Shown here piece by piece: positions 17,073 through 24,941 of a stretch of 43,785 nt of DNA. Under the pieces are notes generated by a model. The model saw nothing but the letters and a program-made list of their open reading frames with translations. It was not told the DNA's origin and searched no databases. How positions within the stretch are numbered: the stretch's first letter is position 1; every line of letters begins with the position of its first letter. Made by a program: the position numbers and the translations under genes. The stretch spans positions 1 to 43,785 of the forward strand of contig JAJQEO010000009.1 of assembly GCA_021201665.1 (NCBI GenBank). Reading direction: 5' to 3'. The DNA is from Lachnospiraceae bacterium (GTDB lineage: Bacteria; Bacillota; Clostridia; Lachnospirales; Lachnospiraceae).

Positions 17073-17198
17073 CGTAACAATTCAGAGCCGCATCGAACCG
17101 AAAAGACGCGAAGTGTCGGCCGAGGCAACGCACAGACCTGTGGTCTGCCGTTCCAAATAACTGTAAATTCGTAGCTGCGAAGGTACTGAATAGTTACG
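17073..17198. repeat. 126-bp palindromic element with inverted ends
   Basis: The ends CGTAACAATTCAGAGCC and, in inverse, CGTAACTATTCAGTACC match at 14 of 17 positions. Inside are CAGACC-TGT-GGTCTG and further palindromic GC-rich sequence. There is no coding capacity, so it looks like a MITE-type or REP-type element. A partial relative lies at 37474-37501. Confidence 0.6.
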
Positions 17199-17204
17199 TA
17201 TATT

Positions 17205-17250
17205 TCTGAAAAAATCCCCTGTCACATGACATTTCATATGGCAGGGGATT
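17205..17250 (-). terminator. Terminator of the radical SAM gene
   Basis: On the minus strand AATCCCCTG (17242-17250) pairs with CAGGGGATT (17213-17221) and is followed by TTTTTC. It lies 41 bp after the radical SAM stop codon. Confidence 0.85.
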
Positions 17251-17290
17251 CCGAATTAAACAATACAGTGTACTCTATGGTGCCAGTTTA

Positions 17291-18664
17291 TCAGCCGGCT
17301 TTGGCTGACTTCGCGCTCTTGGGATTGGCCGCCCAGAGTTCTTCCGCGGCAGGCGTCCAGTTTTCGGCGTAAGGCGTGGTCTTGTCGCACAGATCGTCCA
17401 CGCTCTCCGGGCTCTGGTAATCGGTATTTACGGCTCCGGTCTTTTTCACCATGGCGCGCAGGCGCTCCGGATTTTCCAGCATCGGGCAGGGGCGCAGCAT
17501 GTTCTCGTTGAACGGCTGGTTATCGTGATAGGCCTGGAAAAGCGGACTTTTCAGCGCGTCCTTGAGTGAGGTGGTCTTGATGTTGCAGTTGGAATAATGG
17601 ATAAACACGCACGGCTCCACGTCGCCCTTCGCGTTGATATGCATGTACAGCCGGCCTCCCGCGATGCAGCCGCCTACATACTCTGCGTCATTCTGGAAGT
17701 CCAGAGTGAACATAGACTTTGTCCCACGGTATTCGCGAATCTTGGCGTAGACCTTTTTGCGCTGCTCAGGGGTGGGCAGAAGGTCAGGCGACGCGTCGTT
17801 CCCGACCGGCATGTAATGGAAGAACCAGGTGAAAAACGCTCCGCACTCGATCAGATGGTCGAAGTATTCCTCGCTGCAGATGCTGTCCACGTTCGCGGAG
17901 GTATAGCAGGTGGACACGCCGAACGGAAGTCCGCGGTCCTTCAAAAGCTTCATGGCGTGCATGACCTTCTGATAAATGCCGTCGCCGCGTCTGCCGTCAT
18001 TGGCCGCTTCCGAGCCTTCCACGCTGAATGCCGGGATGAAGTTTTTCACCCGCAGAATCTCGTCGCAGAATGCCTCATCAAAAAGAGTTCCGTTGGTAAA
18101 TGCCAGGAACTCGCAGTCCGGATGCATCTCGCACAGCTTAATTATATCCTTTTTCCGCACGGTCGGCTCGCCGCCGGTGTAGATGTACATATAAACGCCC
18201 AGTTCCTTGCCCTGGCGGATGATGGAGTCAATCTCCTCGAGCGTCAGGTTCAGCTGATGGCCGTACTCCGCCGCCCAGCAGCCGGTGCATTTCAGGTTGC
18301 AGGCGCTTGTCGGATCCAGAAGAATCGCCCAGGGAACGTTGCAATTATGCTCCTTTGCGTAGTCCTTCTGGATCGCGGTGCCCTTCAGGCTGGCGTTGAT
18401 GATGAAATTTTTAAAGAAGGTCTGGCGCACGTCCGGATCCAGTTCATACATGCGCAGGATCAGCTTATACCAGTTGTTGTCCTTATCCGAAATCGCTTTG
18501 CGGATCGCGTTTCTCTGTGCCGAATAGTATTCCTTCGGCATGTACTTATCCACCAGCTCCATCAGCTTCGGGATGTTCGTCTCCGGATCCTTCTCCAGAT
18601 AATTCAGTGCCTTCGTCGCCACGATTTCTGTGGCTGACAGCTTTGCTTTGTCTGTAAGCTTCAT
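17291..18664 (-). CDS. Radical SAM protein
   Basis: A 457-residue radical SAM enzyme of the PqqE/MoaA-like superfamily, generating a 5'-deoxyadenosyl radical from SAM at a 4Fe-4S cluster. The cluster motif CNLKCTGC gives Cys122, Cys126 and Cys129; the SAM-contact YTGGEPT follows. The C-terminal half has further cysteines (GGCIAG, VEPCVFIHYSNCN, RPCPMLENP), as in SPASM or twitch domains that bind auxiliary clusters. I start at the ATG at 18664, preceded by AAAGGAGAGAGAAACG. A DUF308 gene and a TetR gene lie upstream on the same strand, an arrangement I recall from other Lachnospiraceae; the shared role is unknown. No precursor peptide gene is apparent nearby, so a RiPP role is unsupported. Confidence 0.88.
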   Translation of the reverse strand: MKLTDKAKLSATEIVATKALNYLEKDPETNIPKLMELVDKYMPKEYYSAQRNAIRKAISDKDNNWYKLILRMYELDPDVRQTFFKNFIINASLKGTAIQKDYAKEHNCNVPWAILLDPTSACNLKCTGCWAAEYGHQLNLTLEEIDSIIRQGKELGVYMYIYTGGEPTVRKKDIIKLCEMHPDCEFLAFTNGTLFDEAFCDEILRVKNFIPAFSVEGSEAANDGRRGDGIYQKVMHAMKLLKDRGLPFGVSTCYTSANVDSICSEEYFDHLIECGAFFTWFFHYMPVGNDASPDLLPTPEQRKKVYAKIREYRGTKSMFTLDFQNDAEYVGGCIAGGRLYMHINAKGDVEPCVFIHYSNCNIKTTSLKDALKSPLFQAYHDNQPFNENMLRPCPMLENPERLRAMVKKTGAVNTDYQSPESVDDLCDKTTPYAENWTPAAEELWAANPKSAKSAKAG

Positions 18665-18747
18665 CGTTTCTCTCTCCTTTTCTCTCCGACTTTTCATCGG
18701 ACATCCATCTGCGAATCAGACAGGGAGCGTTCTCTCACCCTGTCCTG

Positions 18748-18852
18748 AGTTCTCGATTTGCTTCGCAAATCGGAACATACCGAAGTTCTCGATTTGCTTC
18801 GCAAATCGGAACATACCGAAGTTCTCGATTTGCTTCGCAAATCGGAACATAC
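18748..18852. repeat. Three tandem 36-bp palindromic units
   Basis: AGTTCTCGATTTGCTTCGCA and its continuation form a 36-bp unit at 18748, 18784 and 18820, essentially without differences. The centre CGATTTGC-TTC-GCAAATCG is a perfect hairpin. The same palindrome, inverted and with one mismatch, sits inside the element copy at 31552-31690. There are no spacers, so it is not a CRISPR array. Confidence 0.9.
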
Positions 18853-18906
18853 GCCGCTATGGCATATAAATATTCCCTTCGGCACGCCAATATGCCCCGG
18901 GATTTT

Positions 18907-19482
18907 TCACTGGTACTGGTCGGTCGGGCCTGAAAAACGATCCAGTATCTTTACTGTATAAACGGCAACGCAGAGGTTCAACAGACCCTCCAGAAGCACC
19001 GCCAGGCCGGTAAATGTCATCGTGAGGTCAGCCCCGTCAAACGGATCAACCACCAGGATCATGCCAAAAATGCCAGTCAGAACCGCGATGAGCAGAATCC
19101 GCCACCAAAGGGTAAGTCCGAACTTCTTTGCGTCGATCGACATCTGAATCCGGAACAAGGCGTCCGTCAGGATCACCAGACCCAGTACGGCGTATAACAG
19201 CTCCTGATAGGAGCTCCCGCGGATCAGAATCAGCAGTCCCAGCGCAATCATCAAAATCCCGAAGGCAAAATCATACTGAAATGCCAGACAGTAAAAGTCT
19301 TTGGAAAAATATCCGACCATTTTGATGATTCCGTCCGCAATAAGGATTGCTCCCAAAAATCGGATCAGGACATCCATCGGGCAGTCCGGATTAAAAAGCA
19401 GTAAGACGCCGAGCACACAAATGACAAGTGCAATGACGATGTAGCCGTTTCGCGCTATTTTCAAAGTCCTAAGAGAATCCAT
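18907..19482 (-). CDS. DUF308 (HdeD-like) membrane protein
   Basis: A 191-residue integral membrane protein of the DUF308/HdeD family, with six hydrophobic segments in three similar helix pairs. The repeated pattern is visible as GVLLLFNPDCPMDVLIRFLG and GMILVVDPFDGADLTMTF. In enterobacteria HdeD is linked to acid resistance; the role here is unknown. The ribosome site is AGGAGGGCGGC. The region just upstream contains at least three degenerate copies of the gene's own ribosome site and start region. It sits between the TetR gene and the radical SAM gene, and TetR may control both. Confidence 0.85.
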   Translation of the reverse strand: MDSLRTLKIARNGYIVIALVICVLGVLLLFNPDCPMDVLIRFLGAILIADGIIKMVGYFSKDFYCLAFQYDFAFGILMIALGLLILIRGSSYQELLYAVLGLVILTDALFRIQMSIDAKKFGLTLWWRILLIAVLTGIFGMILVVDPFDGADLTMTFTGLAVLLEGLLNLCVAVYTVKILDRFSGPTDQYQ

Positions 19483-19620
19483 GCCGCCCTCCTTTCTTCA
19501 AACTGCTAAGAGAATCCATCCAATCCTGCCATCTTCAGAGTGCCAGAAGAATTCATACTGCTCTCCTGTTTTCAGAATTACTAAGAGAATCCATACGAAC
19601 CCTCGTCCTTTCGACAGGAT
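19471..19620 (-). repeat. Tandem copies of a ribosome site plus start codon upstream of DUF308
   Basis: The gene's first bases, ATGGATTCTCTTAG, recur upstream: AAGAGAATCC-type sequence on the plus strand begins at 19471 (the gene), 19508, 19545 and 19583, spaced 37, 37 and 38 bp. Purine-rich ribosome-site-like sequence precedes most copies (for example AGGAGAGCAGT before the third). They create short upstream frames such as MDSLSNSENRRAV, whose stop overlaps the next ATG. Confidence 0.75.
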
Positions 19621-19651
19621 TTTACTAAATATTTCAAAAAATAAATACAGA

Positions 19652-19689
19652 CAAAAAAGGAACAATGCCCAAATTTCAGACATTGTCCC
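19652..19689 (-). terminator. Terminator after the TetR gene
   Basis: On the minus strand GGGACAATG (19681-19689) pairs with CATTGTTCC (19659-19667), followed by TTTTTT. It would partly separate TetR transcription from DUF308. Confidence 0.85.
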
Positions 19690-19745
19690 CGATTTGACCA
19701 GGTTTGGCCGAGCGCACGTGCCGCCTGGAACAGCTGCACATTTTT

Positions 19746-20333
19746 TCACATTGTTTCGGATGCCGCCTGACGAAGAAGCTCCATGACCCGCCTGATGTCA
19801 ACCGCCAGATCCTCCTTCATTCCATGCTCCAGCCAGTCCAGCAGCATGCCCTCCAGCAGACATTTCTGATAATTCCGAACCAGACGGGCGTCATCCTCCG
19901 AGAGCTTCTGAAGCTCCGGCAGCAGCTCCGCGCGAAGTACATAATTTGAAACCATATAGTCACACAGCTGCTCAAGCTGATGCTGCAGCACCGCCCGGTC
20001 CAGAGAGCGATAAATATGGAGAATTGCCCGTTTATTTTCCCGGAGCATATCTACGATCTGCGCCAGGCCGTCCGCCAGGTCCTCAGCCGCTTTGGAAATC
20101 GATGAGGGATCCGCCAAATCACTGTGAGGGGAATCTTCCATAGCTCCCTTCATAATCCGATCCATTTCCCGTTTAAACGCGTATTCCATGACGTCCGTGA
20201 TATCCCGGAAATGATAATAAAAGGTATTCCGGTTAATCCCGCACCGTTCCACGATATCCTTCACCGTAATTTTGGTAAACGGCCGCTCATTCAGCAGTTC
20301 AAAAACTGTCTGAATGATCAGTTCTTTTGTCAT
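19746..20333 (-). CDS. TetR-family transcriptional regulator
   Basis: A 195-residue regulator with an N-terminal helix-turn-helix reading FTKITVKDIVERCGINRNTFYYHF at residues about 20-43, the hallmark of TetR proteins. It is followed by a mostly helical C-terminal half of the type found in DhaS-like regulators. Possible starts are ATG at 20333 or 20342; neither has a strong ribosome site, and I prefer 20333 because it begins MTKELI like its relatives. It probably controls the neighbouring DUF308 and radical SAM genes. Confidence 0.88.
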   Translation of the reverse strand: MTKELIIQTVFELLNERPFTKITVKDIVERCGINRNTFYYHFRDITDVMEYAFKREMDRIMKGAMEDSPHSDLADPSSISKAAEDLADGLAQIVDMLRENKRAILHIYRSLDRAVLQHQLEQLCDYMVSNYVLRAELLPELQKLSEDDARLVRNYQKCLLEGMLLDWLEHGMKEDLAVDIRRVMELLRQAASETM

Positions 20334-20558
20334 TATCGCCATAAAAAATCACGTCTTACCCTTTTATTTCTGCCGATGACCTCTGTGCTTTCCGCATGAG
20401 CGATGCCTTATATCTGCGGTCTCAGGCTCTGACAATGCCATGCATCTGCGATCTCCGGTGCATACAAAGCCATATTTCTGCTGTCCAGGACAAGAGCGAC
20501 ATTTCTGTCTGCGATCCCTGACACAGACGCCCCCGCATAGCTGTGATTTTCTGTTTTG

Positions 20559-21560
20559 TCATCTTCCGCAGATCCGGTCAATCCGCTCCAGTTCTTCTGC
20601 CGTAAAATCCCGATGCTCCGCCGCAGAAATGTTCTCCGCGATCTGCTCCGGGCGCGACGCGCCGATCAGGACGGACGCGACACCATCGTCCTTTAAAATC
20701 CAGGAAAGCGCCATCTGTGCCAGTGTCTGTCCCCGCTCAAGAGCCAGATCGTTGAGTGCCTGTATCTGCCCTAAGCGTTCCTCAGTCAGGTCATCCGCCT
20801 TCAGAAAGCGCGGATCGCGGCCGATCCGGCTGTCCGCCGGGATGCCCTTCAGATATTTGTCCGTCAGCAGTCCCTGCGCAAGCGGGCTGAAAGCGATGAT
20901 GCCCATACCGATCTCCCGGCAGCAGTCCTTCACGCCGTCGTCCTCAATCGAACGGTCAAAGATCGAATAGCGTCTCTGGTTGACGATCAGAGGGCAGTGC
21001 AGCTCCTTCATAATCGTCATCGCTTTCCTCGTATTCGCCTCGTCATAATTGGAAATCCCGGCATAGAGCGCTTTTCCGCTCCTGACGATGAGCGCGAGAG
21101 CTTCCATCGTCTCTTCGAGCGGTGTCTCCGGATCCATCCGATGGTGGTAGAAAATATCCACATACTCCAGCCCCATTCTCTTCAGGCTCTGGTCCACGCT
21201 GGCAGTCAGATATTTTTTGCTCCCCCAGTCGCCGTAGGGTCCCGGCCACATCCCATAGCCGGCCTTCGTCGTGATCACCAGCTCGTCGCGGTAGGGAAGA
21301 AAATCCTCTTTCAGAATCTTCCCCAGATGCTCCTCCGCGCTCCCCGGCACCGGACCGTAATTATTTGCCAGGTCAAACTGCGTGATCCCCAGGTCAAACG
21401 CCGTGCGGCACATGGCCTTCATCGTGTCATAATTGTCCTTGCTCCCAAAGTTGTGCCAGAAGCCCAGGGAAACGGCGGGAAATTTCAGGCCGCTCTTTCC
21501 CACCCGGTTGTATGTCATCTTTTCATAACGCCTGCCATTGGCTGCATATACATCGCCCAT
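20559..21560 (-). CDS. Aldo/keto reductase
   Basis: A 333-residue NADPH-dependent oxidoreductase of the AKR superfamily, near the YghZ/GpR-like (L-glyceraldehyde 3-phosphate reductase) group. The catalytic tetrad can be seen: Asp63 and Tyr68 in FDLANNYG, Lys100 in TTKAGY, and a histidine in FYHHRMD (140/141). The C-terminal SVLIGASRPEQIAEN is the cofactor-binding signature. I use the ATG at 21560 with AAGGAGGGGACATCAG before it; a second ATG at residue 15 would remove an unconserved leader. The 20343-20558 gap downstream contains degenerate 30-bp repeats with an ATNTCTGC core and nothing else I can name. Confidence 0.88.
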   Translation of the reverse strand: MGDVYAANGRRYEKMTYNRVGKSGLKFPAVSLGFWHNFGSKDNYDTMKAMCRTAFDLGITQFDLANNYGPVPGSAEEHLGKILKEDFLPYRDELVITTKAGYGMWPGPYGDWGSKKYLTASVDQSLKRMGLEYVDIFYHHRMDPETPLEETMEALALIVRSGKALYAGISNYDEANTRKAMTIMKELHCPLIVNQRRYSIFDRSIEDDGVKDCCREIGMGIIAFSPLAQGLLTDKYLKGIPADSRIGRDPRFLKADDLTEERLGQIQALNDLALERGQTLAQMALSWILKDDGVASVLIGASRPEQIAENISAAEHRDFTAEELERIDRICGR

Positions 21561-21801
21561 CTGATGTCCCCTCCTTATTTTCTGCGCTTTTGTGCTGCCA
21601 GGCACCATAGGGATGCCATGCTGCCGGTTGTTCTTCTATATTCCGTGCTGTATACTCTCGTTCAGCGCTCCGAATCGATGTCTGTGCTTCCGCACCTTTG
21701 CTGTATCCTGCTCAGTACCTGCCTCTTCGGCTCAATCACATGTTCCGCTATCCTTACAATCACTGCCCAGCTTCATGCTCCATCATTTTCATAGTAGCTG
21801 C

Positions 21802-21909
21802 TTAGCTGCGTACTCCGTCATCCTCATAACTCAATGCTTAGCTGCGTACTCCGTCATCCTCATAACTCAATGCTTAGCTGCGTGTTCCGTCATCCTCATA
21901 CTCGATGCT
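21802..21909 (-). repeat. 36-bp tandem copies of the truA 3' end
   Basis: The last codons of truA and its TAA stop (21874-21909) are repeated twice beyond the gene, at 21838-21873 and 21802-21837, each exactly 36 bp. Each copy again encodes YEDDGVRS and a stop. Identity is high apart from two bases. Confidence 0.9.
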
Positions 21910-23004
21910 CATCAGCGTCAGCCCGTGTGCCTGCGCGGTGTCCCCCGCGAGGCTGCGGTCCTTCGCTTCCAGAATCTTCGGAATTTCTTCCGGCTCCAGC
22001 CTTCCGCCGCCGACTTCAAGAAGCGTCCCCACAATGATACGCACCATGTTGTAGAGAAACCCGTTGCCGCAGATGCGTACCATGATCATGCCGCCAGTTT
22101 TTTCCGGGCAAAATCTGTCGTTGCCCGATTGTCTTTCTGTATCTGTCTGGACATCTTTGTCTCCCTATTGCGTTTCCCCTTTTGCCAAAAATCCGACATT
22201 TTCCGGCTGGCTTTCCCCTGTTGGCAAAAATCCGACATTTTCCGGCTGGCTTTCCCCTGTTGGCAAAAATTCGCAGTTTTCTGACGGATTCTCCCCGTCC
22301 GGCAAAAGAAAGTTCCACTGTGGCTGTATGGATGCATCCCCTTCGTCATCGCAGGCCGCGCGGCAGGGCATAATCCCTGCTGCACTCCTTGCTTTTTCTG
22401 CAAGACTCGCATCGTTTTGAGCCTCCCGGCCGCAATGTGGTTTCTCCGCCGTAAAAGCAGTCGGATCCGGCTCGAATAACACGTCCAGGCTGTAGATCGT
22501 CCGTACCCGGTTTTTGACTTCCGGCTTGTTCGTGCAGAAGCTTGTGAAATCGTGTGTCCCGACCAGGTAAGAGGCTGCCCGCCGCATTTTCTCCACATCG
22601 AGATCCCAGTGGTAAAAAAGGGAGTACAGCCGATTGATCGGATCCGGGAATCGACGGTAGCAGATTTTGTATTCGTAAGTCTTCCGGGTCTTTCGGAAAC
22701 GGGGGTGAAAATCCGGCGCGACCTCGCGGGAATCCTGAATGCGGATATCCGCAGGGAGACGCGTGTTCAGCGCGTACGAAATGCGCTCCGCAGGCATGCG
22801 GGCGGAGGTGTCAAACACAGCCACATTCCCTCTCGCATGTACGCCGGCGTCCGTGCGGCTCGCGCCCAGCACATAGATGTCCTCGCCCAGCAGCTCACTG
22901 AGATGCCGGTTCAGCACGCTCGAAACCGAGACGCCATTCGGCTGCACCTGCCAGCCGCAATAATTCGTGCCGTCATAAGCGACAATCAATTTTACACGTT
23001 TCAC
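21874..23004 (-). pseudogene. truA: tRNA pseudouridine synthase A, interrupted by an in-frame TAG
   Basis: TruA isomerises uridines 38-40 of tRNA anticodon stems. The GTG start at 23004 lies a few bases after the ecfT stop, with GGTGG upstream. The catalytic Asp52 is in GASRTDAGVHARG. Conserved sequence runs to VRTIYSLDVLFEPD, then about 115 unconserved residues follow, including 39-bp repeats. A TAG occurs at 22165-22167, and the same frame continues without interruption into VRICGNGFLYNMVRIIVGTLL, the conserved TruA C-terminus, ending at 21874. The frame is thus intact apart from one amber codon inside the insert. It may be a pseudogene, be expressed as two chains (ATG at 22089), be read through, or reflect a sequencing error. 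Confidence 0.85.
22182..22298. repeat. 39-bp tandem repeat inside truA
   Basis: Units begin at about 22182, 22221 and 22260, exactly 39 bp apart, the first two nearly identical. They encode LPTGESQPENVGF-type 13-residue repeats in a loop between two conserved TruA strands. Confidence 0.9.
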
Positions 23005-23008
23005 TTTT

Positions 23009-23845
23009 TTACCACCCAAGTGCCGTAAACAACATGGTCTCCACAATATTAAGCCGACTTACCAGGAGCATCACCAGAAAATATGCCAGCAAAATCAGGT
23101 ATGCAAAACGATCCCTGCTCTTGTACACGAGCGGACGCATTTTTGTCCTGCCCTCGCCGCCGTGATATCCTCTCGCCTCCATGGCCATAGCCAGGTCATT
23201 GGCGCGGCGGAACGCAGAAATAAACAGCGGCACCAGCAGCGGAATCATATTTTTTGCCCTCTGCAGCAGATTGCCCGACTCAAAATCGGCGCCGCGCGCC
23301 TGCTGTGCTTTCATGATTTTGTCCGTCTCCTCGAGAAGTATCGGGATGAATCGCAGCGCGATGGACATCATCATCGAAATCTCATGGATCGGCATGTGCA
23401 GCTTTTTCAAAGGAGACAGGGCTTTTTCCAGGCCGTCTGTCAGGTCGTTCGGCGTGGTCGTCAAGGTCATCACGGACGAGCCGATGATCAGATAAATCAG
23501 CCGCACGGCCATTGAGACCGCTGTCTTGATCCCCTCCACCGTGATCTGGAAAACCCAGAATTTTATCACAACCGTCCCCGATACCAGAAACAGGTTAAAA
23601 ATAACGGTAATCATCAGCAGCATGATGATGGCTCTTAAGCCCTTGATCATAAATTTAAACGGAACCTTTGACGTTTTTATCACGGCGGCCAGGAACAGGG
23701 TCGCCACCAGGTACGCCTCAATTTTCCCGAACGCAAACAGCGAGATGATAAACACCAGTGTTCCTGCGAGCTTTACTCTTGGGTCCAGTTTATGAATGAC
23801 GGAGTCCGTCGGATAATATTGGCCTAACGTAATCTCTCTTAACAT
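23009..23845 (-). CDS. ecfT: ECF transporter membrane subunit EcfT
   Basis: A 278-residue membrane protein that couples the two EcfA ATPases to interchangeable vitamin-binding S components. It begins with the conserved GQYYPTDSVIHKLDPRVKL and has five or so membrane segments. It carries the two Ala-Arg-Gly coupling motifs QQARGADFE and MEARGYH in the cytoplasmic region. It follows ecfA2 after a 232-bp gap that contains a short direct repeat (GTCAGAATCGT twice, near 23930) and no gene. truA begins immediately after its stop codon. Confidence 0.94.
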   Translation of the reverse strand: MLREITLGQYYPTDSVIHKLDPRVKLAGTLVFIISLFAFGKIEAYLVATLFLAAVIKTSKVPFKFMIKGLRAIIMLLMITVIFNLFLVSGTVVIKFWVFQITVEGIKTAVSMAVRLIYLIIGSSVMTLTTTPNDLTDGLEKALSPLKKLHMPIHEISMMMSIALRFIPILLEETDKIMKAQQARGADFESGNLLQRAKNMIPLLVPLFISAFRRANDLAMAMEARGYHGGEGRTKMRPLVYKSRDRFAYLILLAYFLVMLLVSRLNIVETMLFTALGW

Positions 23846-24077
23846 GGTTTTCTTCTTTCCATATTTTCATATATTTGTTTTTCTTCCTGGTCCAGGGCAG
23901 GCGGAATTCTCTGAGCCATGCAGTCAGAATCGTGTCGTCAGAATCGTATCCCTGAGCGGTTTCGCCCAGAGCGCATCATCGAAGTCGAAAAATACTCCTG
24001 CCTTTTCATTCATTCCGTGCGAACGCAGGCAGAAAGAAACCGGCATTCCCCGGCACTCTTCTGTTTATAAAAATCAA

Positions 24078-24941
24078 TCACTTTGCCTGCTCAATTTCAC
24101 GCAGGTATTTTGCAATACTCTTCGCTGCTTCCTCCGCAGTCGCGGCATCTGTATCAACATCCCAGCCCAGGGCGGAGAGCTCATGCATGAGGTAAATCTC
24201 CTGAGGCGCGGCCAGCCCTACTGCTTCCAGCTCCTGATAATGGCGAAAGACCTTCCTCGGCTCATCGTCGTACAGCACCTCGCCCTTATTCATCACAATA
24301 ATGCGCTCCACGTAGCGGGCGACGTCCTCCATGCTGTGTGATACCAGCACCACCGTGATCTTCCGCTCCCGGTGCAGGCGCGCCACCTGATCAAGGATCT
24401 CGTCCCGTCCGCGCGGATCCAGTCCCGCAGTCGGCTCGTCCAGCACCAGGACCTCCGGCTCCATGGCCAGAATCCCGGCGATCGCCGCACGTCTTTTTTG
24501 TCCGCCGGAAAGATCAAAGGGAGATGCCTTGTAATACTCCTCGCCCAGCCCGACCATTTTCAGGGCGTCCGCCGCTCGCCGTTCGATTTCCTCCTGGTCA
24601 AGCCCCAGGTTTTTCGGACCAAAGCAGACGTCTGTAAACACATCGGTCTCAAAAAGCTGATATTCCGGATACTGAAACACCAGCCCGACCTTGCCGCGCA
24701 GCTGCTTCATGGAGTAACCTTCCGCGTAAATATTTTCTCCATTATAATAAATCGTCCCTGAGGTCGCCTTCAGCAGGCCGTTTAAATGCTGGATCAGCGT
24801 CGACTTCCCGGAGCCGGTATGCCCGATGATCCCGATAAACTGCCCATCCGGCAGCTCCAGATTGATATCCTTCAGGGCATGCTGCTCAAACACCGTGCCG
24901 TCGCTGTAGGTATAATTCAAATGCTCGATCCTGATGGACAC
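24078..24941 (-). CDS. ecfA2: ECF transporter ATPase EcfA2
   Basis: A 287-residue ATPase of the energy-coupling-factor module for micronutrient uptake. Walker A GHTGSGKST spans residues 40-48, the Q-loop is in VFQYPEYQLFE, the signature is LSGGQKRR, and Walker B is VLVLDEPTAGLD. It starts at a GTG with AGGAGGAAATAAC upstream, overlapping the end of ecfA1 by 25 bp. That overlap implies coupled translation of the ATPase pair. Confidence 0.94.
   Translation of the reverse strand: MSIRIEHLNYTYSDGTVFEQHALKDINLELPDGQFIGIIGHTGSGKSTLIQHLNGLLKATSGTIYYNGENIYAEGYSMKQLRGKVGLVFQYPEYQLFETDVFTDVCFGPKNLGLDQEEIERRAADALKMVGLGEEYYKASPFDLSGGQKRRAAIAGILAMEPEVLVLDEPTAGLDPRGRDEILDQVARLHRERKITVVLVSHSMEDVARYVERIIVMNKGEVLYDDEPRKVFRHYQELEAVGLAAPQEIYLMHELSALGWDVDTDAATAEEAAKSIAKYLREIEQAK

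Noticed and set aside
17597-18637. Long plus-strand open frame opposite the radical SAM gene
   Set aside because: The opposite strand has an unmistakable conserved protein; this frame has no recognisable motif or ribosome site.
18748-18852. Possible CRISPR array of 36-bp repeats
   Set aside because: The units follow each other without spacers and are palindromic; no cas genes are nearby.
18748-18900. RiPP precursor peptide next to the radical SAM gene
   Set aside because: The gap is filled by non-coding palindromic repeats; the short frames there are translations of the repeat.
22165-22167. Genome-wide reassignment of TAG to an amino acid
   Set aside because: hicA ends normally at a TAG in a compact operon, and the yoeB remnant ends in TAG; one internal TAG is not enough.
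22182-22298. Possible CRISPR-like array in truA
   Set aside because: Direct 39-bp units without spacers, in frame within a coding sequence.
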